A stretch of DNA of 8,571 nucleotides from Fen-1258 sp027348115 (lineage in GTDB: Bacteria; Bacteroidota; Ignavibacteria; Ignavibacteriales; Melioribacteraceae). The stretch spans positions 1-8,571 of the forward strand of contig DAIEQA010000279.1 in NCBI GenBank assembly GCA_027348115.1, read 5' to 3'. The notes below the pieces were generated by a model. That model was not told where the DNA came from, made no database searches, and worked only from the letters and a program-made list of their open reading frames with translations. Positions 1 through 6,496 of the stretch are shown here, in pieces; position 1 is the first letter of the stretch, and each line of letters opens with the position of its first letter. The position numbers were made by a program, and so were the translations under genes.

Positions 1-78
1 CCGTTTTATCTCGGACTGCGCAAATGCAATTTGAAACGCGAGCAGGTATGCAAGCAATACTATTTTGAGTATAGACAT
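1..78 (-). CDS. N-terminus of an exported protein (partial, runs off left edge)
   Basis: The minus strand from base 78 reads an ATG followed by 25 further codons without a stop, to the window edge. The peptide begins MSILKIVLLAYLLAFQ, continues IAFAQSEIKR, and has the shape of a Sec signal peptide: a short start with one Lys at residue 5, a hydrophobic core over roughly residues 6-19, and an AFA-Q site suggesting signal peptidase I cleavage after residue 20. The bases just before the ATG include AGGACCT, a possible though close ribosome binding site. The gene is divergent from the thioesterase gene across a 174-base spacer. The mature protein is outside the window, so its function cannot be named. 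It is probably periplasmic or outer-membrane associated. The coding call rests on signal-peptide shape alone. Confidence 0.62.
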   Translation of the reverse strand, partial: MSILKIVLLAYLLAFQIAFAQSEIKR

Positions 79-112
79 AGGTCCTATCGTTAAGACAAAA
101 AATTTTGTGCGA

Positions 113-141
113 AATTAACCACAAAAAAATTAATACGCCAA
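113..141 (-). promoter_or_regulatory. Possible sigma70-like promoter for the exported-protein gene
   Basis: On the minus strand there is TTGGCG (136-141), a 17-base spacer, then TTAATT (113-118). This lies about 34 bases upstream of the ATG at 78. The match to TTGACA/TATAAT is only partial and the region is AT-rich, so chance is a real possibility. Confidence 0.25.
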
Positions 142-199
142 ATACGTACGGTGCAAAGAAAAAGAACCTCTTTAATCTTCGGAATAATGTAACGATGCG

Positions 200-230
200 T
201 TTGCAAATGAAGAAGAGTTGCTTAAATTTA
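200..230 (+). promoter_or_regulatory. Possible promoter for the thioesterase gene
   Basis: TTTG at 200-203 is followed after 19 bases by TAAATTTA at 223-230. This resembles the Bacteroidota vegetative promoter (TTTG, about 19-20 bases, TAnnTTTG) with one mismatch. It can also be read as a weak sigma70 pair, TTGCAA and TAAATT with a 16-base spacer. Transcription would begin roughly 15 bases before the ATG at 253. Purine-rich AGAAAGAG at 242-249 is the only ribosome-binding candidate. Confidence 0.35.
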
Positions 231-252
231 GCGCAACAAAAAGAAAGAGCTC

Positions 253-654
253 ATGTTTACCACTAATGTAAAAGTTTATTTTTATGATGCCGATCCCGCG
301 GGAATAATTTTCTATGCTAGTTTATTTAAATACGTTCACGCGGCTTACGAAGATTTTTTAAGAAGTCTTAATCCTGAAAGAGATTTCTTTTTCGATAGAG
401 ATTATATTTTGCCGATCATGCACGCCGAAGCCGATTACGTGAAGCCAATTAAGGTAGGAGACGAACTTAGAATAGACGTTGTGGTAAGCCTGTTGAAAAA
501 TTCTTCTTTCGAGATTAGTTACAGATTTTACAAAGACAGCAATCAATTTGCCGCTTTGGCAAAGACGGTTCATGTTTGTGTACTGAAAGAGCGATTTGAG
601 AAGATTGAGCTGCCGAAAGATTTTTACGAAAAGTTGAAGACTAATTTAGCTTAA
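253..654 (+). CDS. Hotdog-fold acyl-CoA thioesterase, probable DHNA-CoA thioesterase
   Basis: A 133-residue protein of usual length for the 4-hydroxybenzoyl-CoA thioesterase family. Residues 10-21 read FYDADPAGIIFY, matching the family signature F-x-D-x-D-x-A-G-[IV]; Asp14 aligns with the catalytic Asp17 of the Pseudomonas 4HBT enzyme. The following helix (residues 22-36, with YVHAAYEDFL) and the later strands (YVKPIKVGDELRID, then FEISYRFY) fit the hotdog fold. This Asp-type enzyme belongs to the class that contains cyanobacterial DHNA-CoA thioesterase (Slr0204), not the E. coli MenI/YdiI class, which uses Glu. Placed against a menaquinone cluster, its likely job is hydrolysing 1,4-dihydroxy-2-naphthoyl-CoA to DHNA before MenA acts. 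That substrate is inferred from context; a housekeeping acyl-CoA thioesterase (YbgC-like) is the alternative. It is transcribed towards menE and its last 14 bases overlap the menE end. Confidence 0.85.
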   Translation: MFTTNVKVYFYDADPAGIIFYASLFKYVHAAYEDFLRSLNPERDFFFDRDYILPIMHAEADYVKPIKVGDELRIDVVVSLLKNSSFEISYRFYKDSNQFAALAKTVHVCVLKERFEKIELPKDFYEKLKTNLA

Positions 655-2107
655 GAATCGAAAACAGCTCCGCCCGTTTTACTTTTCCCATTTCGTTTTT
701 AGGAATGCTCTCCAAAAAATAAAACTGTTTCGGAATTTTATAGCCGGCTAATTTTTCTTTCAAAGATCTACGGATTTCTTCTTCGTCATTTAAATTTCCG
801 GTAACAGCTGCGCAAACTATTTGGCCCCATGTTGCGTCGGCTGTTCCAAAAACAAAAGCATCTCGAATTCCAATTACGCTTTTAATTGCTTCTTCAACTT
901 CCTGAGCACTTACATTTTCGCCGCCGGTAATTATCATGTCTTCTCTTCTTGAGTGAACAAACAAGTAACCTTCTTCATCAATTCTACCGTAATCGCCGGT
1001 ATGAAACCAACCGTTATTTAGTTTGGCATCGGTTGTTTCCTTATCATTAAAATATTCTTTGAAGAGAGCGGTGCTGTGTACAAGAATTTCGCCGCTGCTC
1101 ATCGGATCGTTTGAAATTCTAATTTGATTTTCCCCGAGAGGTTTGCCGCTTGATTCCGGCATTAATGTAAGTTTACTCGGTTTGAGCGCGGCAACCATCG
1201 AGCATGTTTCCGAGGAACCGTAAACTTTGACAATCGGCCAGCCGGCGTTGCATGCGTTAAGGCAGAGTTGTTTATCGGATGGTCCGCCGCCCAGGTAAAC
1301 ATATTTAAGATTTTTATTGGGAAGAAAATTTTCTTCCATCATTCGTTTAAGAGTTGTTGGAACAATTGAAATATGTGTGGGACTGTAGCGGTTAATGCCG
1401 GCTGCTATCTCCTCATGTTTCAATGATTCCGGAAATGCGGCTTGCGAACCTGTTAAAAGCGCACGGACTAGAATCATGAATCCGCCGATGTGGTAAAGCG
1501 GAAGAGAAGCCAGCCAAACATCTTCGCGGCTAAGACTGAATAACGAATCAATCTGCTTTACACTTTGATATAAACTCATAAATGTATGAACAACCGCTTT
1601 GGATTTACCGGAACTGCCTGAGGTAAATAATATTAGGGCGGAATGGTTCTTTTCGAATTCAGAATTCAAAGTGCTGAATGCAGAATTTTTAGATACATCT
1701 TTGCGGTCGAATAAAAAAATATTCTCACGTCCAAGCGAGGGAAAGTATTTACCCGGAGTGGCGTATTCTTGAAAATTAATGTCGACGATTAGAAACTTGA
1801 TATCCGCCATGACAATCTGCTCATTAATTTCCTGAGGTGTATTGCGTGAGTTTAGCGGAACCGGAACGGCGCCTAAAAGCCACAATGCATTAGTAATTAT
1901 CCAGAAGTCAATTTTATGACCGAACAGAATTCCAACGTTCGCGTTTTCTTTTATTCCGAGTTTGCTGAAGTGTTCGGCAGTCCGAATGCATTCGTCGTTT
2001 AATTCGTTATAGTGAAATTTTTCTTCGGAGGATCGTAAAGCAGACGTTGAATTTTGTGCTGATGCATGTTCTATTAACCAATGAGTTTTATTAGAAACGG
2101 TAATCAT
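641..2107 (-). CDS. menE: o-Succinylbenzoate--CoA ligase (MenE)
   Basis: A 488-residue ANL-superfamily adenylating enzyme, full length for MenE. Visible motifs in order: the P-loop FTSGSSGKSK (161-170), YGSSETC (296-302), the hinge-region GWFHTGDYGR (366-375), GGENVSAQEVE (395-405), and PKNEMGKVKR (469-478), where Lys475 is the expected adenylation lysine. It would activate o-succinylbenzoate through an acyl-AMP to OSB-CoA, the MenB substrate. It is the last gene of the minus-strand men block, 64 bases after menA. The upstream bases are A-rich with no clear Shine-Dalgarno. The ANL fold alone does not prove the substrate, since fatty acyl-CoA ligases share these motifs; the men context makes OSB by far the likeliest. 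Its end overlaps the convergent thioesterase gene by 14 bases, so no separate terminator fits between them. Confidence 0.93.
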   Translation of the reverse strand: MITVSNKTHWLIEHASAQNSTSALRSSEEKFHYNELNDECIRTAEHFSKLGIKENANVGILFGHKIDFWIITNALWLLGAVPVPLNSRNTPQEINEQIVMADIKFLIVDINFQEYATPGKYFPSLGRENIFLFDRKDVSKNSAFSTLNSEFEKNHSALILFTSGSSGKSKAVVHTFMSLYQSVKQIDSLFSLSREDVWLASLPLYHIGGFMILVRALLTGSQAAFPESLKHEEIAAGINRYSPTHISIVPTTLKRMMEENFLPNKNLKYVYLGGGPSDKQLCLNACNAGWPIVKVYGSSETCSMVAALKPSKLTLMPESSGKPLGENQIRISNDPMSSGEILVHSTALFKEYFNDKETTDAKLNNGWFHTGDYGRIDEEGYLFVHSRREDMIITGGENVSAQEVEEAIKSVIGIRDAFVFGTADATWGQIVCAAVTGNLNDEEEIRRSLKEKLAGYKIPKQFYFLESIPKNEMGKVKRAELFSILKLN

Positions 2108-2171
2108 TATTTTTTTGCCGGGTTCAAAAATAAATCAGGTCTTATGTAGAAAATTGCAGATCCGGTTAAAT

Positions 2172-3071
2172 TCATAAAAGAATGCCTGCGGCAAAGAGTA
2201 AGCCGTAAATGGCGGAAAGCTTTGCTGTCAATTCAAGAGTTTTGTTCAGCTCGCTTCCGCGTAAAGTAAAAATCATCTTTATCAACCTAATCGAAATTGG
2301 AAGGGACAGCAGTGGAAGAAAAATTAGGAAACTTCTCTTGAACGTAAAATAAACTACAAAAAGAATTGTATAAGAAATAAGCATAAAGAATACGTATTGC
2401 ATTCGTCCAAACCGTTCTCCAAATATAACCACAAGAGTGTTCTTTCCGTTGGAGCGGTCCTCTTCTCGGTCGCGATAATTATTTACAACCAAAATGTTTG
2501 TGATTAGTGCACCAACAGGAATTGAAGCCCAGAAAGAAAGCGCGGATATAACTAACGATTGCGCATAGTATGTTCCAACTGTACCGACAAAACCGAAGAA
2601 AATGAAAACAGCGATATCTCCAAGTCCGTTATATGCTAATGGAAATGGCCCGGCAGTATATGCGATGCCGGCAAGAATTGAAATTACGCCGATAAATAAA
2701 ATGAAGGTTCCGCCAACATAAACCAGGTACATTCCCATTAAAAAACTGATTCCGAAAGTAAGATATATACCTATTTTCATTTCCTGTTTCGAAAGCAATC
2801 CCGATGCTGCGGCTCGTTGAGGGCCAAGTCTGCCGTGTTTATCCGTTCCGTGCAGAAAGTCGTATAAGTCGTTAACCAGGTTTGTACCTACCTGGATTAG
2901 TATTGAACACAACAATGCTACAATTGCTGCGATGGGTTTGAATACCTCATCGTGAACTGCAATAGATGTTCCTACGGCAACAGGAACAACAGCAGCAGCA
3001 AGTGTGCGGGGTCTGCTCGCAAGCACCCACGCTTCAAATTTTGAAATGGTATTTGTTTGGGATTGTATCAT
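2172..3071 (-). CDS. menA: 1,4-Dihydroxy-2-naphthoate polyprenyltransferase (MenA)
   Basis: A 299-residue integral membrane prenyltransferase of the UbiA superfamily, normal length for MenA. The N-terminus carries the MenA-like stretch WVLASRPRTLAAAVVPVAVG (residues 15-34). The first Asp-rich motif is NLVNDLYDFLHGTD (64-77) and the second is NNYRDREEDR (197-206); these bind Mg2+ and the prenyl diphosphate. About eight or nine hydrophobic segments alternate with short loops. It joins DHNA to a polyprenyl diphosphate with loss of CO2, giving demethylmenaquinone in the cytoplasmic membrane. It follows menB by 20 bases. A weak ribosome binding site (AGG, 3 bases before the ATG) is present. MenA rather than UbiA is supported by the RPRTL start, the NDLYDFLHGTD form of the first motif, and the neighbours. 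Confidence 0.95.
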   Translation of the reverse strand: MIQSQTNTISKFEAWVLASRPRTLAAAVVPVAVGTSIAVHDEVFKPIAAIVALLCSILIQVGTNLVNDLYDFLHGTDKHGRLGPQRAAASGLLSKQEMKIGIYLTFGISFLMGMYLVYVGGTFILFIGVISILAGIAYTAGPFPLAYNGLGDIAVFIFFGFVGTVGTYYAQSLVISALSFWASIPVGALITNILVVNNYRDREEDRSNGKNTLVVIFGERFGRMQYVFFMLISYTILFVVYFTFKRSFLIFLPLLSLPISIRLIKMIFTLRGSELNKTLELTAKLSAIYGLLFAAGILL

Positions 3072-3091
3072 CAGCCTAAAAAATAAAATTA

Positions 3092-3925
3092 TTACGGTAC
3101 TCTGGGAAATTTTTTGAAATCTGGTTTACGTTTTTCGTTGTAAGCATTTTTTCCTTCCTGGGCCTCTTCACTCATATAATAAAGGAGCGTTGCGTTTCCG
3201 GCAAGCTCTTGTATTCCTGCCTGCCCATCAAGTTCTGCGTTGAATGCCGATTTAAGAAGTCGTATTGCAAGCGGACTCTTTTCCAAAATTTCTTTGGCCC
3301 ATTGAATTCCTTCAGCCTCGAGCTGTTCGACAGGAACAATTTTATTCACGAGACCCATTTCGTAAGCTTCCTGCGCGTTGTATTGACGGCAGAGGTACCA
3401 AATTTCGCGCGCTTTTTTTTGACCGACAATTCGTGCAAGATAGCTCGCGCCAAATCCGCCGTCGAAACTTCCTACTTTTGGTCCTGTTTGACCAAATATA
3501 GCATTATCGGCAGCGATTGTTAGATCACACATAACGTGAAGCACATGTCCTCCGCCTATTGCGTATCCCGCAACAAGAGCAATAACGGGTTTGGGTATGC
3601 TTCTAATTTGCTTTTGAACGTCGAGAATATTTAAACGCGGTACACCGTCTTTACCTACGTAACCTTTACTGCCTCTTATTGATTGGTCGCCGCCGGAACA
3701 AAATGCATACTTGCCGTCTTTAGCCGGACCTTTGCCGGTTAGAAGTATAACACCGATACTGGAATCCTCGCGCGCGTCTGCGAATGCATCGTAAAGCTCA
3801 AGTGTTGTTTCCGGGCGGAACGCATTTCGCTTTTCGGGACGGTTGATTGTAATCCTGGCAATGCCGTCCATCTTTTCATAAATAATGTCTTCGTAATTTT
3901 TTGCTTTTGTCCAGCTAAAATTCAT
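3092..3925 (-). CDS. menB: 1,4-Dihydroxy-2-naphthoyl-CoA synthase (MenB)
   Basis: A 277-residue crotonase-fold enzyme that cyclises OSB-CoA to DHNA-CoA. It is very conserved: CSGGDQSIRG (76-85), GYAIGGGHVLH (120-130), GQTGPKVGSFDGGFG (145-159), KKAREIWYLCRQY (170-182), and the typical MenB tail KPDFKKFPRVP. Aligning with E. coli MenB at a constant offset of 8, Gly78, Tyr89, Asp155 and Tyr250 correspond to E. coli Gly86, Tyr97, Asp163 and Tyr258. The Gly at 148 in QTG, where MenB of mycobacteria has Asp, marks the type I form, which is known to use bound bicarbonate as the catalytic base. The start is firm: a good ribosome binding site, GAAAGG (3931-3936), lies 5 bases before the ATG and inside the end of menH. 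The gap to menH is only 2 bases, which favours translational coupling. Confidence 0.98.
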   Translation of the reverse strand: MNFSWTKAKNYEDIIYEKMDGIARITINRPEKRNAFRPETTLELYDAFADAREDSSIGVILLTGKGPAKDGKYAFCSGGDQSIRGSKGYVGKDGVPRLNILDVQKQIRSIPKPVIALVAGYAIGGGHVLHVMCDLTIAADNAIFGQTGPKVGSFDGGFGASYLARIVGQKKAREIWYLCRQYNAQEAYEMGLVNKIVPVEQLEAEGIQWAKEILEKSPLAIRLLKSAFNAELDGQAGIQELAGNATLLYYMSEEAQEGKNAYNEKRKPDFKKFPRVP

Positions 3926-3927
3926 GG

Positions 3928-4752
3928 TTACCTTTCAATAGAATTCAGAAACTCTACCACAAATTTAGTAAAAAGCTCCGGCTTTTCTAAGTGAGTATTA
4001 TGTCCCGTTTGGGGTATTACTTTGTGTCGTGAATTAGGAATGAACGACTTCATTGATTTATTAATATTTGTATATTTTTTATCGTATTCGCCGGATATTA
4101 AAAGCACGGGCGCTTCAATCAATTTTATTTTTTGCCAGTAGTTCGGCATCAAACCGGTGCTAAAACCCATAAGGGAATTAGCTAATCCTGTAACACTGTT
4201 TTTATTCCTCTTGTTCTTCTCGGCTTCAAAGTCTGTAAAATTTTGCAACGATTTGAAAAGCGGTGTGTTAAACCAAAAATCAGTAAACGATTCGATGCCT
4301 TCCTCTTTAATTTTATCGGCAAGAAGAAGGTCGAACTCAACGCGCTGTTTTTGATCGCAAATATCCTCAATGCCGGCAGTTGTGCTTTCCATTATGAGGG
4401 CTTTAACTTTATAAGGATGTCGTAATGTAAAAGATAGTGCAGCGCGGCCGCCCATGGAGTAACCGGCAATTAAGAATTTTTCGAATCCCAATTTTTTTGT
4501 GATGGTAAACAACTGGTACACAATTGAGCTGCATGTATAATATTTGGGATCCTCCGGGGAATCGGTTTCGCCGTGACCGATTAAATCTATTGCGAGAGGA
4601 TAATAATTACTTGGTAATTGATTGAAAATAAATTGCCAGTCGACGGCGCTTCCGGTAAAACCGTGTAGAAAAATTATCGGAGTCTGAAGGTTGTCATATT
4701 CGGAATAATGAAGGAGAACATTAAATCCTATACCGTCGACGTCTACTTTCAT
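3928..4752 (-). CDS. menH: SHCHC synthase (MenH), alpha/beta hydrolase
   Basis: A 274-residue alpha/beta-hydrolase, slightly longer than E. coli MenH (about 252). An oxyanion-side HGFTGS sits at 30-35, the nucleophile elbow AGYSMGGRAAL at 96-106 (Ser99), the acid in ISGEYDKK at 219-226 (Asp224), and the general base in TGHNTHLEKPE at 249-259 (His251); this is a complete Ser-Asp-His triad. GYSMGGR is the form usual in MenH proteins. It would remove pyruvate from SEPHCHC to give 2-succinyl-6-hydroxy-2,4-cyclohexadiene-1-carboxylate. The start codon lies 32 bases inside the end of menD, with no later Met nearby, so the overlap appears real. The hydrolase fold is certain; the exact substrate rests on motif style and its place between menD and menB. 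Confidence 0.9.
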   Translation of the reverse strand: MKVDVDGIGFNVLLHYSEYDNLQTPIIFLHGFTGSAVDWQFIFNQLPSNYYPLAIDLIGHGETDSPEDPKYYTCSSIVYQLFTITKKLGFEKFLIAGYSMGGRAALSFTLRHPYKVKALIMESTTAGIEDICDQKQRVEFDLLLADKIKEEGIESFTDFWFNTPLFKSLQNFTDFEAEKNKRNKNSVTGLANSLMGFSTGLMPNYWQKIKLIEAPVLLISGEYDKKYTNINKSMKSFIPNSRHKVIPQTGHNTHLEKPELFTKFVVEFLNSIER

Positions 4753-6496
4753 TTATAAATTCATCTATCTTATTTGCAACAGCATTCCAGTACTTTTGAC
4801 GCTGCAATTTGGATCTAATTGCGTCAGTACGGATTTCAAGAACAGTCAATTTATTTATCCCGGCCGAACGGCCGAGTTTTTTTCTAAACTCTTCCCAACT
4901 TCTGATTTTTCTGAATTGCCCGCCGTATGCTTGTACTAATTTAGCAAAATTTAGTTCCATTGGCGTTAAAAAATTTTCCGCAAAAATTTCCGGGTAATCC
5001 GAAATTGGCAATGAATGGAAAATGCCGCCGCCGTCGTTGTTAATAAGAACAACCGTAAGCGGGACCTTGAACTTGATCGAATTGTATATCCCGTTCAGAT
5101 CGTGGTAGAATGCGAGATCGCCGGTTAAAAGAAATGTAGGATTATTTGATGCTCTTGCTATTCCTACGGCAGTTGAATTTATCCCGTCGATGCCGCTGGC
5201 GCCGCGGTTTGTAAATATATTTATCTGCTTGTTGTTTGCTGAGGCAAAAAAATCCACGTCGCGTATCGGGAGCGAGTTCGAAATCATTACATCGGATTTA
5301 GCCGGAATGTTTTCAAAAAGTTCATCGGCAATTTTCCCTTCGAACATGAATGGAGCTCTGCGTATAATATTTTCCTTTTGATGTACAGCAATTTTGTTCA
5401 TACGTCTGATGGACTCCAGCCACGAACTTTTTCCCGTGGTGATATCAAAGCTATCAAGCGTTTTGCAAAACAAGGCGGCATCTATTGCTAAAACCGTTTT
5501 GGCAGTTTGCGACGGATCGTTTTTATCCCCAAACCTGTTAACCAGAATTTTTTCGGCGCTTGAGTTCTTGAAAAATTCTAGCAAAACATTTGATGTAGGA
5601 GCTCCTCCGAATTGAATAATTAAGTCGGGATCATAGTCCTTCCTAAACTGCCCGGAGCGTACAATTGCCGTAAGATTATCGATGATGTTGGTTTTAGCGT
5701 GACTCCCAAATCGAAGAGATGAAGACCCGTCCACGTAAATAGGGTAACCGAATTTTTTAGAGAACTTTACCACTTCTTCGGGAAATTCGTTTGCATAATA
5801 ACTGTACCCGATGAGTATCAGTCCTTTTTTAGTATAAGAAAATCTTTTAGCAAGACTCTTAAGTGCAATATGATTTTCGTTTGTTGCTTTTACCGTCGGT
5901 GTTGCAGACGAAAATAACTTTTCCAGTTTAACAACATCAATTTTATCCGTATAACTTTTGGGCTCGAATGGTTTTTCAAATGGAAAATTTAAATGAACCG
6001 GCCCTCTATCTATGACACATGCATGTTCAAAAGCATCGGTTGCAAGTTTTTTCATCGAAGAGAGTTTTTGAATATTGGGCAAACCTGCATCCGCGAAGAA
6101 ACGAATGTGGTTGCTGTAGATGTTATGCTGGTTAATTGTCTGGTTCGCCCCGCTGTTTCTTAGTATTGGCGGACGGTCGGCCGTAATAATTATTAACGGT
6201 ATTCGCTGGTAGTATGCCTCGATGATTGCCGGGTACAACTCCGCAACCGCAGTGCCGGAAGTAGTTACAAGCACAACCGGTGTATTCGATTTCTTTGCGA
6301 GTCCCAAGGCAAAAAAAGCCGATGAGCGCTCATCGACAATTGTGTGCATTGTAATATTTTTATTCCCCGAAAAGGAAATTATAAGTGGCGTGCTTCTTGA
6401 ACCAGGGGAAACGCATGCATACTTAACACCAAGATTTACAAGCTGATCGATAAAAACATCGCACCAGACAATATTACGATTTATTGATATTTTCAT
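4721..6496 (-). CDS. menD: SEPHCHC synthase (MenD), thiamine diphosphate enzyme
   Basis: A 591-residue ThDP enzyme of normal to slightly long size for MenD (E. coli 556). It condenses isochorismate with the succinyl-semialdehyde unit derived from 2-oxoglutarate to give SEPHCHC. Motifs in order: SPGSRSTP (30-37), DERSSAF (55-61) with Glu56 matching the catalytic ThDP-activating Glu55 of E. coli, TTSGTAVAELYPAI (78-91), ADRPP (106-110), NRGASGIDG (430-438), and the ThDP/Mg2+ site GDLAFYHDLNG (459-469) continuing to NNDGGGIFHSLP (486-497). The N-terminal PYR, central and C-terminal PP domains all seem intact. The ATG lies 23 bases inside the menF end, and no Shine-Dalgarno is seen there, which suggests reading depends on menF translation. 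The C-terminus is unusually basic (ESRRRRYRI), in the part that also encodes the menH start. Confidence 0.97.
   Translation of the reverse strand: MKISINRNIVWCDVFIDQLVNLGVKYACVSPGSRSTPLIISFSGNKNITMHTIVDERSSAFFALGLAKKSNTPVVLVTTSGTAVAELYPAIIEAYYQRIPLIIITADRPPILRNSGANQTINQHNIYSNHIRFFADAGLPNIQKLSSMKKLATDAFEHACVIDRGPVHLNFPFEKPFEPKSYTDKIDVVKLEKLFSSATPTVKATNENHIALKSLAKRFSYTKKGLILIGYSYYANEFPEEVVKFSKKFGYPIYVDGSSSLRFGSHAKTNIIDNLTAIVRSGQFRKDYDPDLIIQFGGAPTSNVLLEFFKNSSAEKILVNRFGDKNDPSQTAKTVLAIDAALFCKTLDSFDITTGKSSWLESIRRMNKIAVHQKENIIRRAPFMFEGKIADELFENIPAKSDVMISNSLPIRDVDFFASANNKQINIFTNRGASGIDGINSTAVGIARASNNPTFLLTGDLAFYHDLNGIYNSIKFKVPLTVVLINNDGGGIFHSLPISDYPEIFAENFLTPMELNFAKLVQAYGGQFRKIRSWEEFRKKLGRSAGINKLTVLEIRTDAIRSKLQRQKYWNAVANKIDEFINESRRRRYRI

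Noticed and set aside
358..573. Minus-strand open frame of 71 codons opposite the thioesterase
   Set aside because: It is antisense to a recognisable hotdog protein and has no features of its own.
2108..2171. Possible internal promoter or menC remnant between menA and menE
   Set aside because: No hexamer pair with good spacing and no peptide resembling MenC was found on either strand in these 64 bases.
3209..3523. Plus-strand open frame of 104 codons opposite menB
   Set aside because: It lies wholly within the very conserved menB, its product is Cys/Phe-rich without family features, and it has no ribosome binding site. It is an antisense shadow.
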